A stretch of DNA of 64,000 nucleotides from Streptomyces sp. M41(2017) (GTDB lineage Bacteria > Actinomycetota > Actinomycetes > Streptomycetales > Streptomycetaceae): contig NZ_MWFK01000001.1 of the NCBI RefSeq assembly GCF_002078175.1, positions 4,154,001-4,218,000 of the forward strand, given 5' to 3'. How positions within the stretch are numbered: position 1 is the stretch's first letter; every line of letters starts with the position of its first letter. The notes under the pieces were generated by a model. It was not told the origin of the DNA. It saw only the letters and a list, made by a program, of their open reading frames with translations, and did no database searches. Position numbers and translations under genes: made by a program. This document shows positions 1 through 7,688 of this stretch, one piece after another.

Positions 1-2
1 GC

Positions 3-350
3 ATCGACGCGACGGAGAGCGCCATCCGTGCCGCCGAGTCCGGCACCGTCCCGGTCGCGGCGGACGTCAAGCTGGCGGCGGCCCTGCCGACCTACGCTCC
101 GCTGACGACCGCCGCGTCCGTCGCCACGGTCAGCGCCCTCCCCGCGCCGGGGGACGGCGTGGTCGTCGAATGCGTCCAGGAGGGCGGACGCGTCCGGGTC
201 CACGTGGTCTCCGAGGGGTACGAGACCGGCTGGAAGGTCCAGTTCCCGCGGGCGATACGCGAACCCGGCGCCCGCTATGTGGTGGACGCGCTGCACTCCT
301 CCGTCGGCGGCTTCTACCGGGTGCGGGGAGAGATCAGGCGCCTCGTGTGA
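3..350 (+). CDS. C-terminal part of an unidentified protein (5' end outside window)
   Basis: The frame is open from the first bases of the window to a TGA at 348-350, so only about 115 C-terminal residues are visible. The first half is Ala/Thr/Pro-rich and looks like a linker. The last ~65 residues look like a folded basic domain containing GWKVQFPRAIREPGARYVVD and ending RVRGEIRRLV. I do not recognise the family. An internal GTG at 159 could be a start, but the reading frame and codon pattern continue upstream, so a truncated longer gene is more likely. Confidence 0.6.
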   Translation: MDATESAIRAAESGTVPVAADVKLAAALPTYAPLTTAASVATVSALPAPGDGVVVECVQEGGRVRVHVVSEGYETGWKVQFPRAIREPGARYVVDALHSSVGGFYRVRGEIRRLV

Positions 351-436
351 CGGAGGAGGGCCGGTCCGGCCGCTCGCCGTGAGTCACCCCGTGCGAGCTG
401 CTGGGTCCTATTCCTGGACCCTCGTATGCTGAACGC

Positions 437-934
437 GTGAGGCGGACTTCTTTTGCGAACTGGCCCTGCTCCATCGCGCGCACGATGGACCTCCTCGGCG
501 ACTGGTGGACCCCGCTGGTGCTGCGGGAGGCCTTCTACGGGATCAAGCGGTTCGACGCGTTCCAGCAGGAGCTGGGCATCGCGCGCAACACGCTGACCGA
601 CCGGCTGCGCCGGCTCGTGGACGAGGGCCTCATGGAGAAGCGGGCCTACCAGACGGACCCGGTGCGCCACGACTACGTGCTCACCGAGATGGGCCGCGAC
701 TTCTTCGGGGTGCTGGCCGCCATGAACAGCTGGGGCAACCGCTGGCTCAGCGGTGAGCAGGGGCCACCGGTCGTCTTCCACCACGACCGCTGCGGACACG
801 AGAGCGAGGCGGCCGTCGTGTGCGCCGACTGCGGCGAGCCGATGACGGCCGACGACACCCGGCCGCGCCTCGGCCCCGGCTATCCGCCGCACCTGGCCGA
901 ACGGCCGGACATCCGCAGCCGCTTCACGGACTGA
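437..934 (+). CDS. HxlR-family winged-helix transcriptional regulator
   Basis: 165 aa from a GTG start. The N-terminal CSIARTMDLLGDWWTPLVLR segment is the HxlR signature, followed by the winged helix (IARNTLTDRLRRLVDEGLM) and the wing VRHDYVLTEMGRDFF. The family binds DNA as a dimer and often senses electrophiles, redox state or small ligands. The C-terminal tail, after residue ~115, carries spaced Cys and His residues (HHDRCGH, then CADCGEP), which suggests a metal or redox-sensing site; that is inference. It stands alone, 86 bp after the preceding gene, and its target is not visible. The SRPBCC/LLM pair downstream is a candidate. Confidence 0.9.
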   Translation: MRRTSFANWPCSIARTMDLLGDWWTPLVLREAFYGIKRFDAFQQELGIARNTLTDRLRRLVDEGLMEKRAYQTDPVRHDYVLTEMGRDFFGVLAAMNSWGNRWLSGEQGPPVVFHHDRCGHESEAAVVCADCGEPMTADDTRPRLGPGYPPHLAERPDIRSRFTD

Positions 935-1111
935 TCGCCCACTTCGCCGATCCCGGCCCCGATCCCCATCCCGAACCGAGCGCGAGGGTGGGCCCGATAC
1001 CGAGCGCGACTCGGACTCCGCCTCCGCCGCCGAGTCCAGGCCCCGGTCCGCCTTCCCGCCCGACGCGTCGATTCCCTCCGTCCCCGGTCCGCGCGCCGGG
1101 GGCGGATTTCC

Positions 1112-1163
1112 TTGACAGGTCAGTTCATCTACGCAACTCTCAAGCTCAGGGCCCCTTTGGGGC
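1112..1163 (+). promoter_or_regulatory. Possible promoter and small inverted repeat before the SRPBCC gene
   Basis: A consensus -35 hexamer TTGACA lies at 1112-1117, 84 bp upstream of the SRPBCC start, without a convincing -10 at 16-18 bp. Downstream, GCCCC-TTT-GGGGC (1151-1163) is a perfect short inverted repeat that could be an operator or a 5' UTR hairpin. The rest of 935-1200 is Pro-codon-like low-complexity sequence with no gene. Confidence 0.35.
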
Positions 1164-1200
1164 AGATTCCCTGAACGCTGAGAGGAAGGCCGGACGACTC

Positions 1201-1725
1201 ATGGAGTGGACGGGCGCGCGGTACGCGGATCAGCCGACGGTCGAGGTGCGGACACGGATCGACGCCCCGCCGCCGCGGGTGTGGGAGCTGGTGTCCGACA
1301 TCGGGCTCATGCCGGAACTGAGCACGGAACTCCAGTCGGTGAGCTGGCTCGACGACGCGACGGCCCCCGCGGTCGGCGCCCGGTTCGTGGGCCGCAGCCG
1401 GCACGCGTCGCTGGGGGAGTGGGAGACCACCTCGTACATCGTGCGGTGCGATCCGTACCGCACGTTCGCGTGGGCCGTGGAGGACCCCGAACACCCCAGC
1501 TCCGTATGGCGGTTCAGCCTGGAGGAGAAGGACGGCGGCACCGAGCTGACCCAGTGGATGCGGATGGGGCCCGGCCGTTCAGGACTCTGCCAGGCCATCG
1601 ACCGGATGCCGGACAAGGAGCAGAAGATCGTCTTCGTGCGGCTGCGGGAGTTCGAGCGGAGCATGACGGGCACCGTCGAGGCGATCAGGGAACGCGCTGA
1701 GAACCGGGAAGGGGCGGGCGCGTGA
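1201..1725 (+). CDS. SRPBCC-family (polyketide cyclase/dehydrase-like) protein
   Basis: 174 aa, ATG start with a GAGAGGAAGG ribosome binding site. The START/SRPBCC pattern is clear: VEVRTRIDAPPPRVWELVSD opening strand and helix, DIGLMPELS, the mid-strand GARFVGRSR, and a long C-terminal helix (IVFVRLREFERSMTGTVEAI). These proteins form a helix-grip cavity for hydrophobic ligands and can act as cyclases, hydrolases or carriers; the ligand cannot be read from the sequence. Its stop TGA overlaps the start of the next gene (TGATG), so it is probably translated together with the LLM oxidoreductase and may handle the same substrate. Confidence 0.85.
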   Translation: MEWTGARYADQPTVEVRTRIDAPPPRVWELVSDIGLMPELSTELQSVSWLDDATAPAVGARFVGRSRHASLGEWETTSYIVRCDPYRTFAWAVEDPEHPSSVWRFSLEEKDGGTELTQWMRMGPGRSGLCQAIDRMPDKEQKIVFVRLREFERSMTGTVEAIRERAENREGAGA

Positions 1726-2789
1726 TGCGTACCTCCACGACCGTCGAGGCGTCCGGGGGCGACTGGCGGGAGACCGTCGACTTCGTCGTCGAGGCCGAGA
1801 AACTCGGCATGGACATCTGCTGGGTGGCGGAGGCCTGGGGGTCCGAAGCGCCGTCCCCCATCGGCTACTTGGCGGCACGGACCGAGCGGATCCTGCTCGG
1901 CTCCGGCATCATCCAGCTCGGCACCCGCACCCCCTCCGCCATCGCCCGCGCCGCGATCACCCTCTCCAACATCTCCGGCGGGCGGTTCCTGCTCGGTCTC
2001 GGACCCTCCGGGCCCCAGGTGATCGAGGGCCTGCACGGCGTGCCGTTCGCGCGGCCGCTGGCGCGGATGCGGGAGACCGTGGAGATCGTCCGGCAGGCCG
2101 TGGCGGGGGACAGGATCGACCACCCGGGACGGGAGTTCACGATTCCGCTGCCGGGAGGCGAGGCGCGTCCCATGCGGCTGTCGATGCGGGCCGAGCACGA
2201 CCTGCCCGTCTATCTCGCCACCCTCTCGCCCAAGATGCTGAGACTGACGGGCGAGATCGCCGACGGCTGGCTGGGGACCAGCTTCGTGCCCGAAGGGGCC
2301 AAGGAGGCGTACTTCGACCACCTGGACGCGGGCCTCGCGGCAGCGGGCCGGGGCCGTGCCGACCTCGACATCTGCCAGGGCGCCGAAGTGGCGTTCGCCG
2401 AGGACGAGGACGCGCTGCGCACCATGGTGGCGGGACGGAAGAAGGAACTCGCCTTCAGCCTCGGCGGGATGGGCTCCGCCACCACCAACTTCTACAACGC
2501 CGCGTACAGCAGGCAGGGCTGGGCGGACGTCGCCGCCGAGGTCCACCAGCGCTGGCAGTCCGGCGACCGGGACGGGGCGGCGGGACTCGTGACCGACGAG
2601 ATGGTGCTCGGCACGACCCTGATCGGCACCGAGGACATGGTCCGCGAGCGACTCCGGGTGTGGGGGGCCGCGGGCGTCGACACCGTCCGCCTCTACCCCG
2701 CGGGCGAGACCCTCGACGCCCGGCTCGCCACGCTGGGACGGGCCCTGGACCTCGTCTCCCGGCAGAACGCTGAGGCGGACGCGGCCTGA
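1725..2789 (+). CDS. LLM-class (luciferase-like) F420-dependent oxidoreductase
   Basis: 354 aa from ATG 1725, overlapping the previous stop as TGATG; GTG at 1722 is an alternative start one codon upstream. The luciferase-like TIM barrel is shown by EAEKLGMDICWVAEAWGSEA near the N terminus, ILLGSGIIQLGTRTP, the core GGRFLLGLGPSGPQV and PVYLATLSPKMLRLTGEIAD. In actinobacteria this subgroup usually uses deazaflavin F420 for hydride transfer to or from an alcohol, ketone or methylene-THMPT-like substrate. It forms a two-gene unit with the SRPBCC protein. The substrate is unknown. Confidence 0.88.
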   Translation: MRTSTTVEASGGDWRETVDFVVEAEKLGMDICWVAEAWGSEAPSPIGYLAARTERILLGSGIIQLGTRTPSAIARAAITLSNISGGRFLLGLGPSGPQVIEGLHGVPFARPLARMRETVEIVRQAVAGDRIDHPGREFTIPLPGGEARPMRLSMRAEHDLPVYLATLSPKMLRLTGEIADGWLGTSFVPEGAKEAYFDHLDAGLAAAGRGRADLDICQGAEVAFAEDEDALRTMVAGRKKELAFSLGGMGSATTNFYNAAYSRQGWADVAAEVHQRWQSGDRDGAAGLVTDEMVLGTTLIGTEDMVRERLRVWGAAGVDTVRLYPAGETLDARLATLGRALDLVSRQNAEADAA

Positions 2790-2875
2790 GACGAAAGGCC
2801 CGCCGGGACCGAGGGCGGGAAGCCGACCGGGGGAGGAGCGCGAGAGGGGTGCGGGCCCGTCGTCGGCGACAGGCC

Positions 2876-3145
2876 CGCACGGTCGTACTGTCGCCCGCTC
2901 GGCGGCAGCACGGGTCAGGCCCGTCGTCGTGCCGTCGCACGGTCGTCCCGTCGGCGGCACCACGGTGGCAAAGCCGTCGTCGCACGGTCGTCCCGTCGGC
3001 GGCAGCACGGTGGCAAGGCCGTCGTCGTACCGTCGCCCGCTCGGCGGCAGCACGGTGGCATGTCCGTCGTCTCGTGCCGTCGCTCGATCGGCAGCGCCAC
3101 GGTTGCGGGCCCGTTCGTGTCGTCACCCGGTCGGCGGCACCCCTC
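2876..3145. repeat. 45-bp tandem repeat block in the 2790-3240 gap
   Basis: Three full 45-bp units lie end to end at 2937-2981, 2982-3026 and 3027-3071. They differ at only a few positions, with core GTCGGCGGCAGCACGGTGGC. Degenerate units flank both sides (about 2876-2936 and 3072-3145). Because 45 is a multiple of 3, all frames stay open and encode 15-residue repeats. One of them (HGRPVGGSTVARPSS) is in frame with the membrane protein starting at 3241. The rest of the 451-bp gap shows no gene. It looks like a minisatellite with copy-number potential. Confidence 0.85.
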
Positions 3146-3240
3146 TGGCGGGGCGGGGAAGGGCGGCGGAGGCTCGAATTCCCCGATGCCTCCCGCACCG
3201 GGGACGGCCAGCGGCCGACAGCACAACGAGGTGGTCGAGC

Positions 3241-3822
3241 ATGAGCCAGGACGCTTCGCAGCCCCCGACCCCGCCGCCCGGTGGTGGCACGGGACCCCAG
3301 CCGAGCGGCGGCGACATGCCGCTGTGGGGAGACCAGTGGTCCGGAGCCGCGCCCGCCGGAGGAGGTCTCGGGCCGCCGCCGTCGGGCGACGGCGCGTGGG
3401 TGGCCGGCGGCGTCACCTTCGCCGGTGTGCTCCTGCTGGTGAACGGGTTCCTCAACATCCTCCAGGGCATCTCCGCGATCGCCAAGGACGATGTGTACAC
3501 CCGCGTGAACGACTACGTGTACCGCATCAACCTCACCGGCTGGGGCTGGATCCTGCTGGTCGTCGGTGTGATCGCCGCCGTCGTCGGCGCGGGCATCCTC
3601 AAGGGCGCCGCGTGGGCCCGGGTCACCGGTATCGCGCTGGCGGCGGTGAGCATGCTCTTCCACTTCATGTTCCTGCCGTACGCGCCGATCTGGTCGGTCA
3701 TCATGATCGCGATCGACGTGTTCGTGATCTGGGCGCTCGCCGCCTACCGGCCCCACGGCCACCACACACCGTCCCGGCCGCAGTCACCGTCGCAGTCCCC
3801 GCGGCAGCCGCAGCCGCGCTGA
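3241..3822 (+). CDS. Four-helix membrane protein, DUF7144-like
   Basis: 193 aa. ATG start with a GAGGTGG-type site just upstream. Residues 1-58 are a Pro/Gly-rich cytoplasmic tail, followed by four hydrophobic segments: GGVTFAGVLLLVNGFLNILQ, GWGWILLVVGVIAAVVGAGI, VTGIALAAVSMLFHFMFLPY and WSVIMIAIDVFVIWALAAY. A His/Pro/Gln-rich tail follows. This matches the small actinobacterial DUF7144-type membrane family; no catalytic motif is visible. The frame stays open upstream through the 45-bp repeats to GTG 2929, but the ATG has the ribosome binding site and the expected N terminus. Confidence 0.75.
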   Translation: MSQDASQPPTPPPGGGTGPQPSGGDMPLWGDQWSGAAPAGGGLGPPPSGDGAWVAGGVTFAGVLLLVNGFLNILQGISAIAKDDVYTRVNDYVYRINLTGWGWILLVVGVIAAVVGAGILKGAAWARVTGIALAAVSMLFHFMFLPYAPIWSVIMIAIDVFVIWALAAYRPHGHHTPSRPQSPSQSPRQPQPR

Positions 3823-3883
3823 ACCGTCCCCGCTCCGGCCGTCCGGACATGACGGCAGCGATGTGACATCCCCGCACCCACGA

Positions 3884-3929
3884 GGCCCCTCCGCCCGCCG
3901 GCCGATCCGAAGCCACCGGGGGAGGGGCC
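3884..3929 (+). terminator. Probable hairpin terminator after the DUF7144-like gene
   Basis: GGCCCCTCC (3884-3892) pairs with GGAGGGGCC (3921-3929), a 9-bp GC stem 62 bp after the stop codon. No T-run follows, as is common in Streptomyces. Confidence 0.5.
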
Positions 3930-3981
3930 GGCGTACCCGTCGTGCACCACCACCCAGCGCACCGAGCGGAACGAGAGCGCC

Positions 3982-4071
3982 ATGGACGACCTGATCGACC
4001 GGACCCGCGCCGGTCAACGGTCCGCGCACCGGCAGCCGTGTCCGGCCGCCGCCCCCGCGGAGGCGACGTGA
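3982..4071 (+). CDS. Possible 29-aa leader ORF coupled to the next gene
   Basis: ATG 3982 opens a 29-codon frame (starting MDDLIDRTRAGQRSAHRQP) with a GAGAG-like site upstream. Its TGA stop at 4069-4071 overlaps the GTG start of the membrane protein as GTGA. That arrangement would couple translation. It could equally be chance in GC-rich sequence; no homology is recognised. Confidence 0.3.
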   Translation: MDDLIDRTRAGQRSAHRQPCPAAAPAEAT

Positions 4072-5393
4072 ACGGCGACGACGCCCGGGAGATCGCCGAA
4101 CTCCGGGCCCGGGTCGCGGAACTGGAGCGACGCCGCCCGACGGGCCAACGGCACTGGGTACGGCCGTTCTTCGCGGTCCTGCTGATCATCGTCGCGGCCG
4201 TGCTCACCCCGCTCAGCGCCGTGGCGGCCTGGTCGAGCGACCTGATCGGAGACACCGACCGCTACGTCTCCACCATGAAGCCGCTCGCCTCCGACCCCGA
4301 CGTCCAGGAGGCCGTCGCCGACCGGGTGACCAAGGCCGTCATGCAGCACGTCGACATCGAGTCGCTGCTCACCTCCGTCGCCCCGGCCGACCGGCCCCGG
4401 CTGACCAAGGCCCTGGGCCCGCTGAGCGGTCCGATCACCAGTGGACTGACCGACTTCGTGCACAGTACGGCGGACAAGTTCGTCAGCAGCGATGCCTTCG
4501 CCACCCTGTGGACCGACCTCAACAGGACGGCCCACGCCTCCGTCGACAAGGCGCTCACCGGAAAGGGCGGCGGAGCCGTCAAGCTCACCGACGACGCCGT
4601 CGTCATCGACCTCGCACCGGTCATCGACCGCGTCAAGCAGGCCCTCGTCGACAGGGGACTCGGCATCGCCGCGAAGATCCCCGAGGTGCACACCGACTTC
4701 ACGGTCATGACGTCCGACTCCATCGGCAAGGCCAAGAAGTTCTACCGGCTGCTGCAGATCGTCGGGTTCTGGCTGCCGGTGCTGACCCTCGTGCTCGCGG
4801 CCGGCGGCGTGCTCCTCGCCATCCGCAGGCGCCGCGCCCTCGTCACGGCGGCACTCGCGGTGGCCGCCGGGGCAGCCGTCCTCGGCATCGCGCTGTGGAT
4901 CTTCCGCGGGATCTACCTCGACGGCCTGCCCTCGGGGGTCTCCCAGCCAGCGGCGGGCTCGGTCTACGACACCCTCGTGCGCTTTCTGCGGACGACGGTA
5001 CGCATGGTGATCACCCTCGGCATCATCGTGGCCCTCGCCGCCTGGCTGACCGGCAGCGGCCGGGCCGCCACGCGGGTCCTGGCCGCCTGGCGGGGCGGCA
5101 TCGGCGCCGTGCGCAACGCCGTGGGCCTCGACCTGGGTCCGGTCGGGGCCTGGGTGCACCGCGCCAAGACATGGCTCAACTGGACGGTCGTCGCGGTCGC
5201 CGCCGTCACCCTGCTCATCTGGAACTACCCCACGGCCGCCGTCACCGTCTGGATCGCCGTGGTGGCCCTGCTGGTGCTCGCCGTGGTCGAGTTCCTCGAC
5301 GACGACGGGGCCCCGCACCTGACCGGCACCACCGGCACCACCGGCGGAGCGGGCGGACCGGCCGCCGGTGCGGGCCCGGTCGAAATCACCTGA
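4068..5393 (+). CDS. Integral membrane protein with large extracytoplasmic domain, function unknown
   Basis: 441 aa from GTG 4068, chosen for the GCGGAGG site 7 nt upstream. An N-terminal coiled-coil-like stretch (REIAELRARVAELERR) precedes TM1 (FFAVLLIIVAAVLTPLSAVA). About 190 extracytoplasmic residues follow, predicted helical and rich in Asp, Lys and Val. Then come hydrophobic segments beginning FWLPVLTLVLAAGG, ALVTAALAVAAGAAVLGIAL, VRMVITLGIIVALAAWLTG, WTVVAVAAVTLLIW and VWIAVVALLVLAVV. The layout resembles conserved actinobacterial integral membrane proteins without known function. No enzyme motif is seen. The tail is Thr/Gly-rich. Confidence 0.8.
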   Translation: MNGDDAREIAELRARVAELERRRPTGQRHWVRPFFAVLLIIVAAVLTPLSAVAAWSSDLIGDTDRYVSTMKPLASDPDVQEAVADRVTKAVMQHVDIESLLTSVAPADRPRLTKALGPLSGPITSGLTDFVHSTADKFVSSDAFATLWTDLNRTAHASVDKALTGKGGGAVKLTDDAVVIDLAPVIDRVKQALVDRGLGIAAKIPEVHTDFTVMTSDSIGKAKKFYRLLQIVGFWLPVLTLVLAAGGVLLAIRRRRALVTAALAVAAGAAVLGIALWIFRGIYLDGLPSGVSQPAAGSVYDTLVRFLRTTVRMVITLGIIVALAAWLTGSGRAATRVLAAWRGGIGAVRNAVGLDLGPVGAWVHRAKTWLNWTVVAVAAVTLLIWNYPTAAVTVWIAVVALLVLAVVEFLDDDGAPHLTGTTGTTGGAGGPAAGAGPVEIT

Positions 5394-5482
5394 CAGTCGT
5401 CCGAACAGCGGGCTATGCTCCCGCCGATGACAACTCTCGCTGGTCACAGATTGGGGGCCCCGTCCGCGCAAGGTGAGTGCTG

Positions 5483-7171
5483 ATGCTCACTCGGATCGCG
5501 TACGAGGACTCTCTCCTCGCTTCCTTCTGGCCGCGCGTGCGGGACTTCGCCGTGCCGCCCTCCATGATCGAGACCGCGACCGCCCGTCGCCGTGCCGGGG
5601 ACTGGGCGGGGGCCTGCGCCGCCGCAGGCGTCGACGTCGATCTCCACCTCCGCTGCCTGGCTCGCACGCACGGACGTGATCTCGCGTCCCGAGTCCGGGC
5701 GGATCTGCGTCACTTGGCGCCGGATCTCCTGCGCTGGCACATGCCCCGGGTCGGCCCCGACGGACTGCTGCGCCCCGGGATCACCATGACGCTGGCGCGC
5801 TATGACAGGGCCTCGCCCGGGAGGGGCACGCCGACAGCTTCCGACCGGGCCGCCCCCGACACCGCCCACCCGCTGCACCTCGTGGTCCGCACGCCACCGG
5901 CCTGGGCCGACGGCGGCCAGCGGATCAGCCTCGCGCTGTGGGAGGCGCCCGACGGCGGTTCCCGCGGCGCGTGCTGCGACGGCGGGGCACGCCGGCATCC
6001 GCACTCCCGGCCCAGTCGGCGATTCCGTCTCGACCTGCACCGCCACCTCTGGGACGCCCGCAGGACGGACGAGCTGGGGGTCCGGTGCGGCGCGGTCTCC
6101 CCTGCCGGTGAACCCCGTTTCCCGGCCGGGGCCGAGGGCCTGCCGTTCCGGGCCGGGGTGGATGTCCCGCCTGCCGCTCCCCGCTTGGCGGACCTCGATC
6201 CATTCGGGCTCGTGCCGCCGGACCTCGGGTGTGCCGCGGACCGGTGGGCGGCCGAGGCCGCGATCCTGCTGCGGGCCGACGCCCGGACGAGGGGACCTGT
6301 CGCCGTACGCCTGGGATCGCGGTACCGCCTGCTCCTGGACGTGGACGTGGACGAGGTCCAAGGCCCGGACGTGGGCCGGGGGCGCTCGGCCCCGGGCCGG
6401 GTCAAGGACGGGGGTGTCGGCCCGGTCCTGGGCCCGGTCATGGACTCTGACGGGGACGTGGGGCCGGGCCCGGTCACGAGCTCGGGCGGGTACGAAGACG
6501 TGCCCCCGGTGTCGGACGGCCCGGGACTGCCCCGCCTGCGGATGCGCCCGGCCCCGAAGGGCGGCGGCGGCTCACCGCTGCCGGTCCTCCCCGACGCGGC
6601 GACCTGGGTGCTGCCCGACCTGCACCTGCTCCGCGCCGGCGCCATCGACGCCGATCGTCTGCATCCGCTGGTCGCGGCGGCCCTCGTACCCGGTCACCAC
6701 CCCGTCGCCGTCCCCCGGGCACCCGACCCGCCGGGCCGCCCCCGGATCGTGGAGTGCCGGGGCGACCGGCACCGGATCGGCCTGGTCGACGGTGTCCTGC
6801 AACCCCTGGACCACGACCCGACCGAGATCCGGCGCGAGGAAATGCTGGTCGCGCTGACCGGCACGCCCCTGCCCTGCCTCCAGGCCATAGACGAGGCGCA
6901 CCGGAGCCCGCACTGTCTGACCGGGGTCCGCGAACGACTCCACCACGGCGACACCGCCGGTGCGCTGGCCGTCGTCGAGGGACTGCTGGGACCCGAAGCG
7001 CTGCTGCGCGGCGGCGCGCTGCGGGACGAACTCCGGGCGGCCGCCGAGCGCCGGATCACCTACGGACTGTTTCGGGCGGGCCTGACCGGGCCCGCGCCCG
7101 GTCGTATCCGACCGGGGCCCACGCGGCCCCACGACCACCGGTCCCATCCGCGCGACACGACGGGCCGTTAG
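5483..7171 (+). CDS. Unknown protein, first gene of a MoxR/DUF2201 block
   Basis: 562 aa. ATG 5483 is chosen because AAGGTGAG ends about 5 nt upstream; GTG 5477 is a possible longer start. I recognise no domain. Visible features are an N-terminal helical part (RIAYEDSLLASFWPRVRDF), the short motif RRRAGDWAGACAAAGVDVD, a central Gly/Pro/Asp-rich low-complexity linker (residues ~300-370), and a C-terminal helical region (GALRDELRAAAERRITYGLF) followed by a disordered Pro/Arg tail. The tail runs into a degenerate repeat that continues in the gap downstream. The same-strand MoxR-type ATPase and DUF2201 protein that follow suggest it is a substrate, adaptor or partner of that pair; this is inference from context only. 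Confidence 0.7.
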   Translation: MLTRIAYEDSLLASFWPRVRDFAVPPSMIETATARRRAGDWAGACAAAGVDVDLHLRCLARTHGRDLASRVRADLRHLAPDLLRWHMPRVGPDGLLRPGITMTLARYDRASPGRGTPTASDRAAPDTAHPLHLVVRTPPAWADGGQRISLALWEAPDGGSRGACCDGGARRHPHSRPSRRFRLDLHRHLWDARRTDELGVRCGAVSPAGEPRFPAGAEGLPFRAGVDVPPAAPRLADLDPFGLVPPDLGCAADRWAAEAAILLRADARTRGPVAVRLGSRYRLLLDVDVDEVQGPDVGRGRSAPGRVKDGGVGPVLGPVMDSDGDVGPGPVTSSGGYEDVPPVSDGPGLPRLRMRPAPKGGGGSPLPVLPDAATWVLPDLHLLRAGAIDADRLHPLVAAALVPGHHPVAVPRAPDPPGRPRIVECRGDRHRIGLVDGVLQPLDHDPTEIRREEMLVALTGTPLPCLQAIDEAHRSPHCLTGVRERLHHGDTAGALAVVEGLLGPEALLRGGALRDELRAAAERRITYGLFRAGLTGPAPGRIRPGPTRPHDHRSHPRDTTGR

Positions 7172-7688
7172 CCGGGCCCCGTACGTCACCGGTCTCGCTC
7201 CCGGTGTCCGACCGGCCGTCGGCCGGGCCTCGTCCGGGGGCGGCCCTTCACGCGGTGCGTCTTTCCGCTGATCAGGGTCGGTTCGCCACCGGGCGCGCCC
7301 GCGGGGAGCGACTGGCCGCCGTCCACACCGCTCACCATCCGTCCCCACCCTCGCGACACAACCGGCAGTCAGCCGGACCTCGTCACACCGGTCGCACCCG
7401 CGTGACACCAGCATTCCGTCGGTCAGGACCCGCCACCACCGATCCGGCCCGAGCGACACAACAGGGGCTCGGCAAAGCGCCGTTCACGGATCGCCGTTCA
7501 CCGATCGCCGTTCTCGCTCACCGGACAGCCTCCTGCCGAGCGACGGCACCGTCCGTCGTCCGCGTCCACATCGCCCGCGAGCACCGCCCGAAGCCCCTCC
7601 CGTATCCCCTTCGCACAGTGGCCGGCCGCGTCCATCAGGCGCAGGTCCGCCGCCCTGCTATCCGCCACGAACCTCGAGGTGATCAGAC
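7172..7688. repeat. 517-bp gap with degenerate dispersed repeats
   Basis: No gene is supported here. A degenerate element beginning GCGACACAAC-GG and running into AGCCGG-CC-CGT---ACCGGTC occurs near 7152 (overlapping the end of the upstream gene) and again at 7353. A shorter piece (GCGACACAACAGG) lies at 7453. Each is preceded by a CACC--TCC/ATCCG-type string. Just before the MoxR start, GAGGTGATC is its ribosome binding site. The element may be a decayed duplication of the upstream gene's 3' end. Confidence 0.5.

Noticed and set aside
820-1725. Longer SRPBCC protein starting upstream at ~820
   Set aside because: The extension overlaps the HxlR gene, is Pro/Arg low-complexity and lacks a ribosome binding site, while ATG 1201 has a strong one.
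2937-3071. Regular repeats that could suggest a CRISPR array
   Set aside because: Units are contiguous 45-bp tandem copies without unique spacers, and no cas gene is present.
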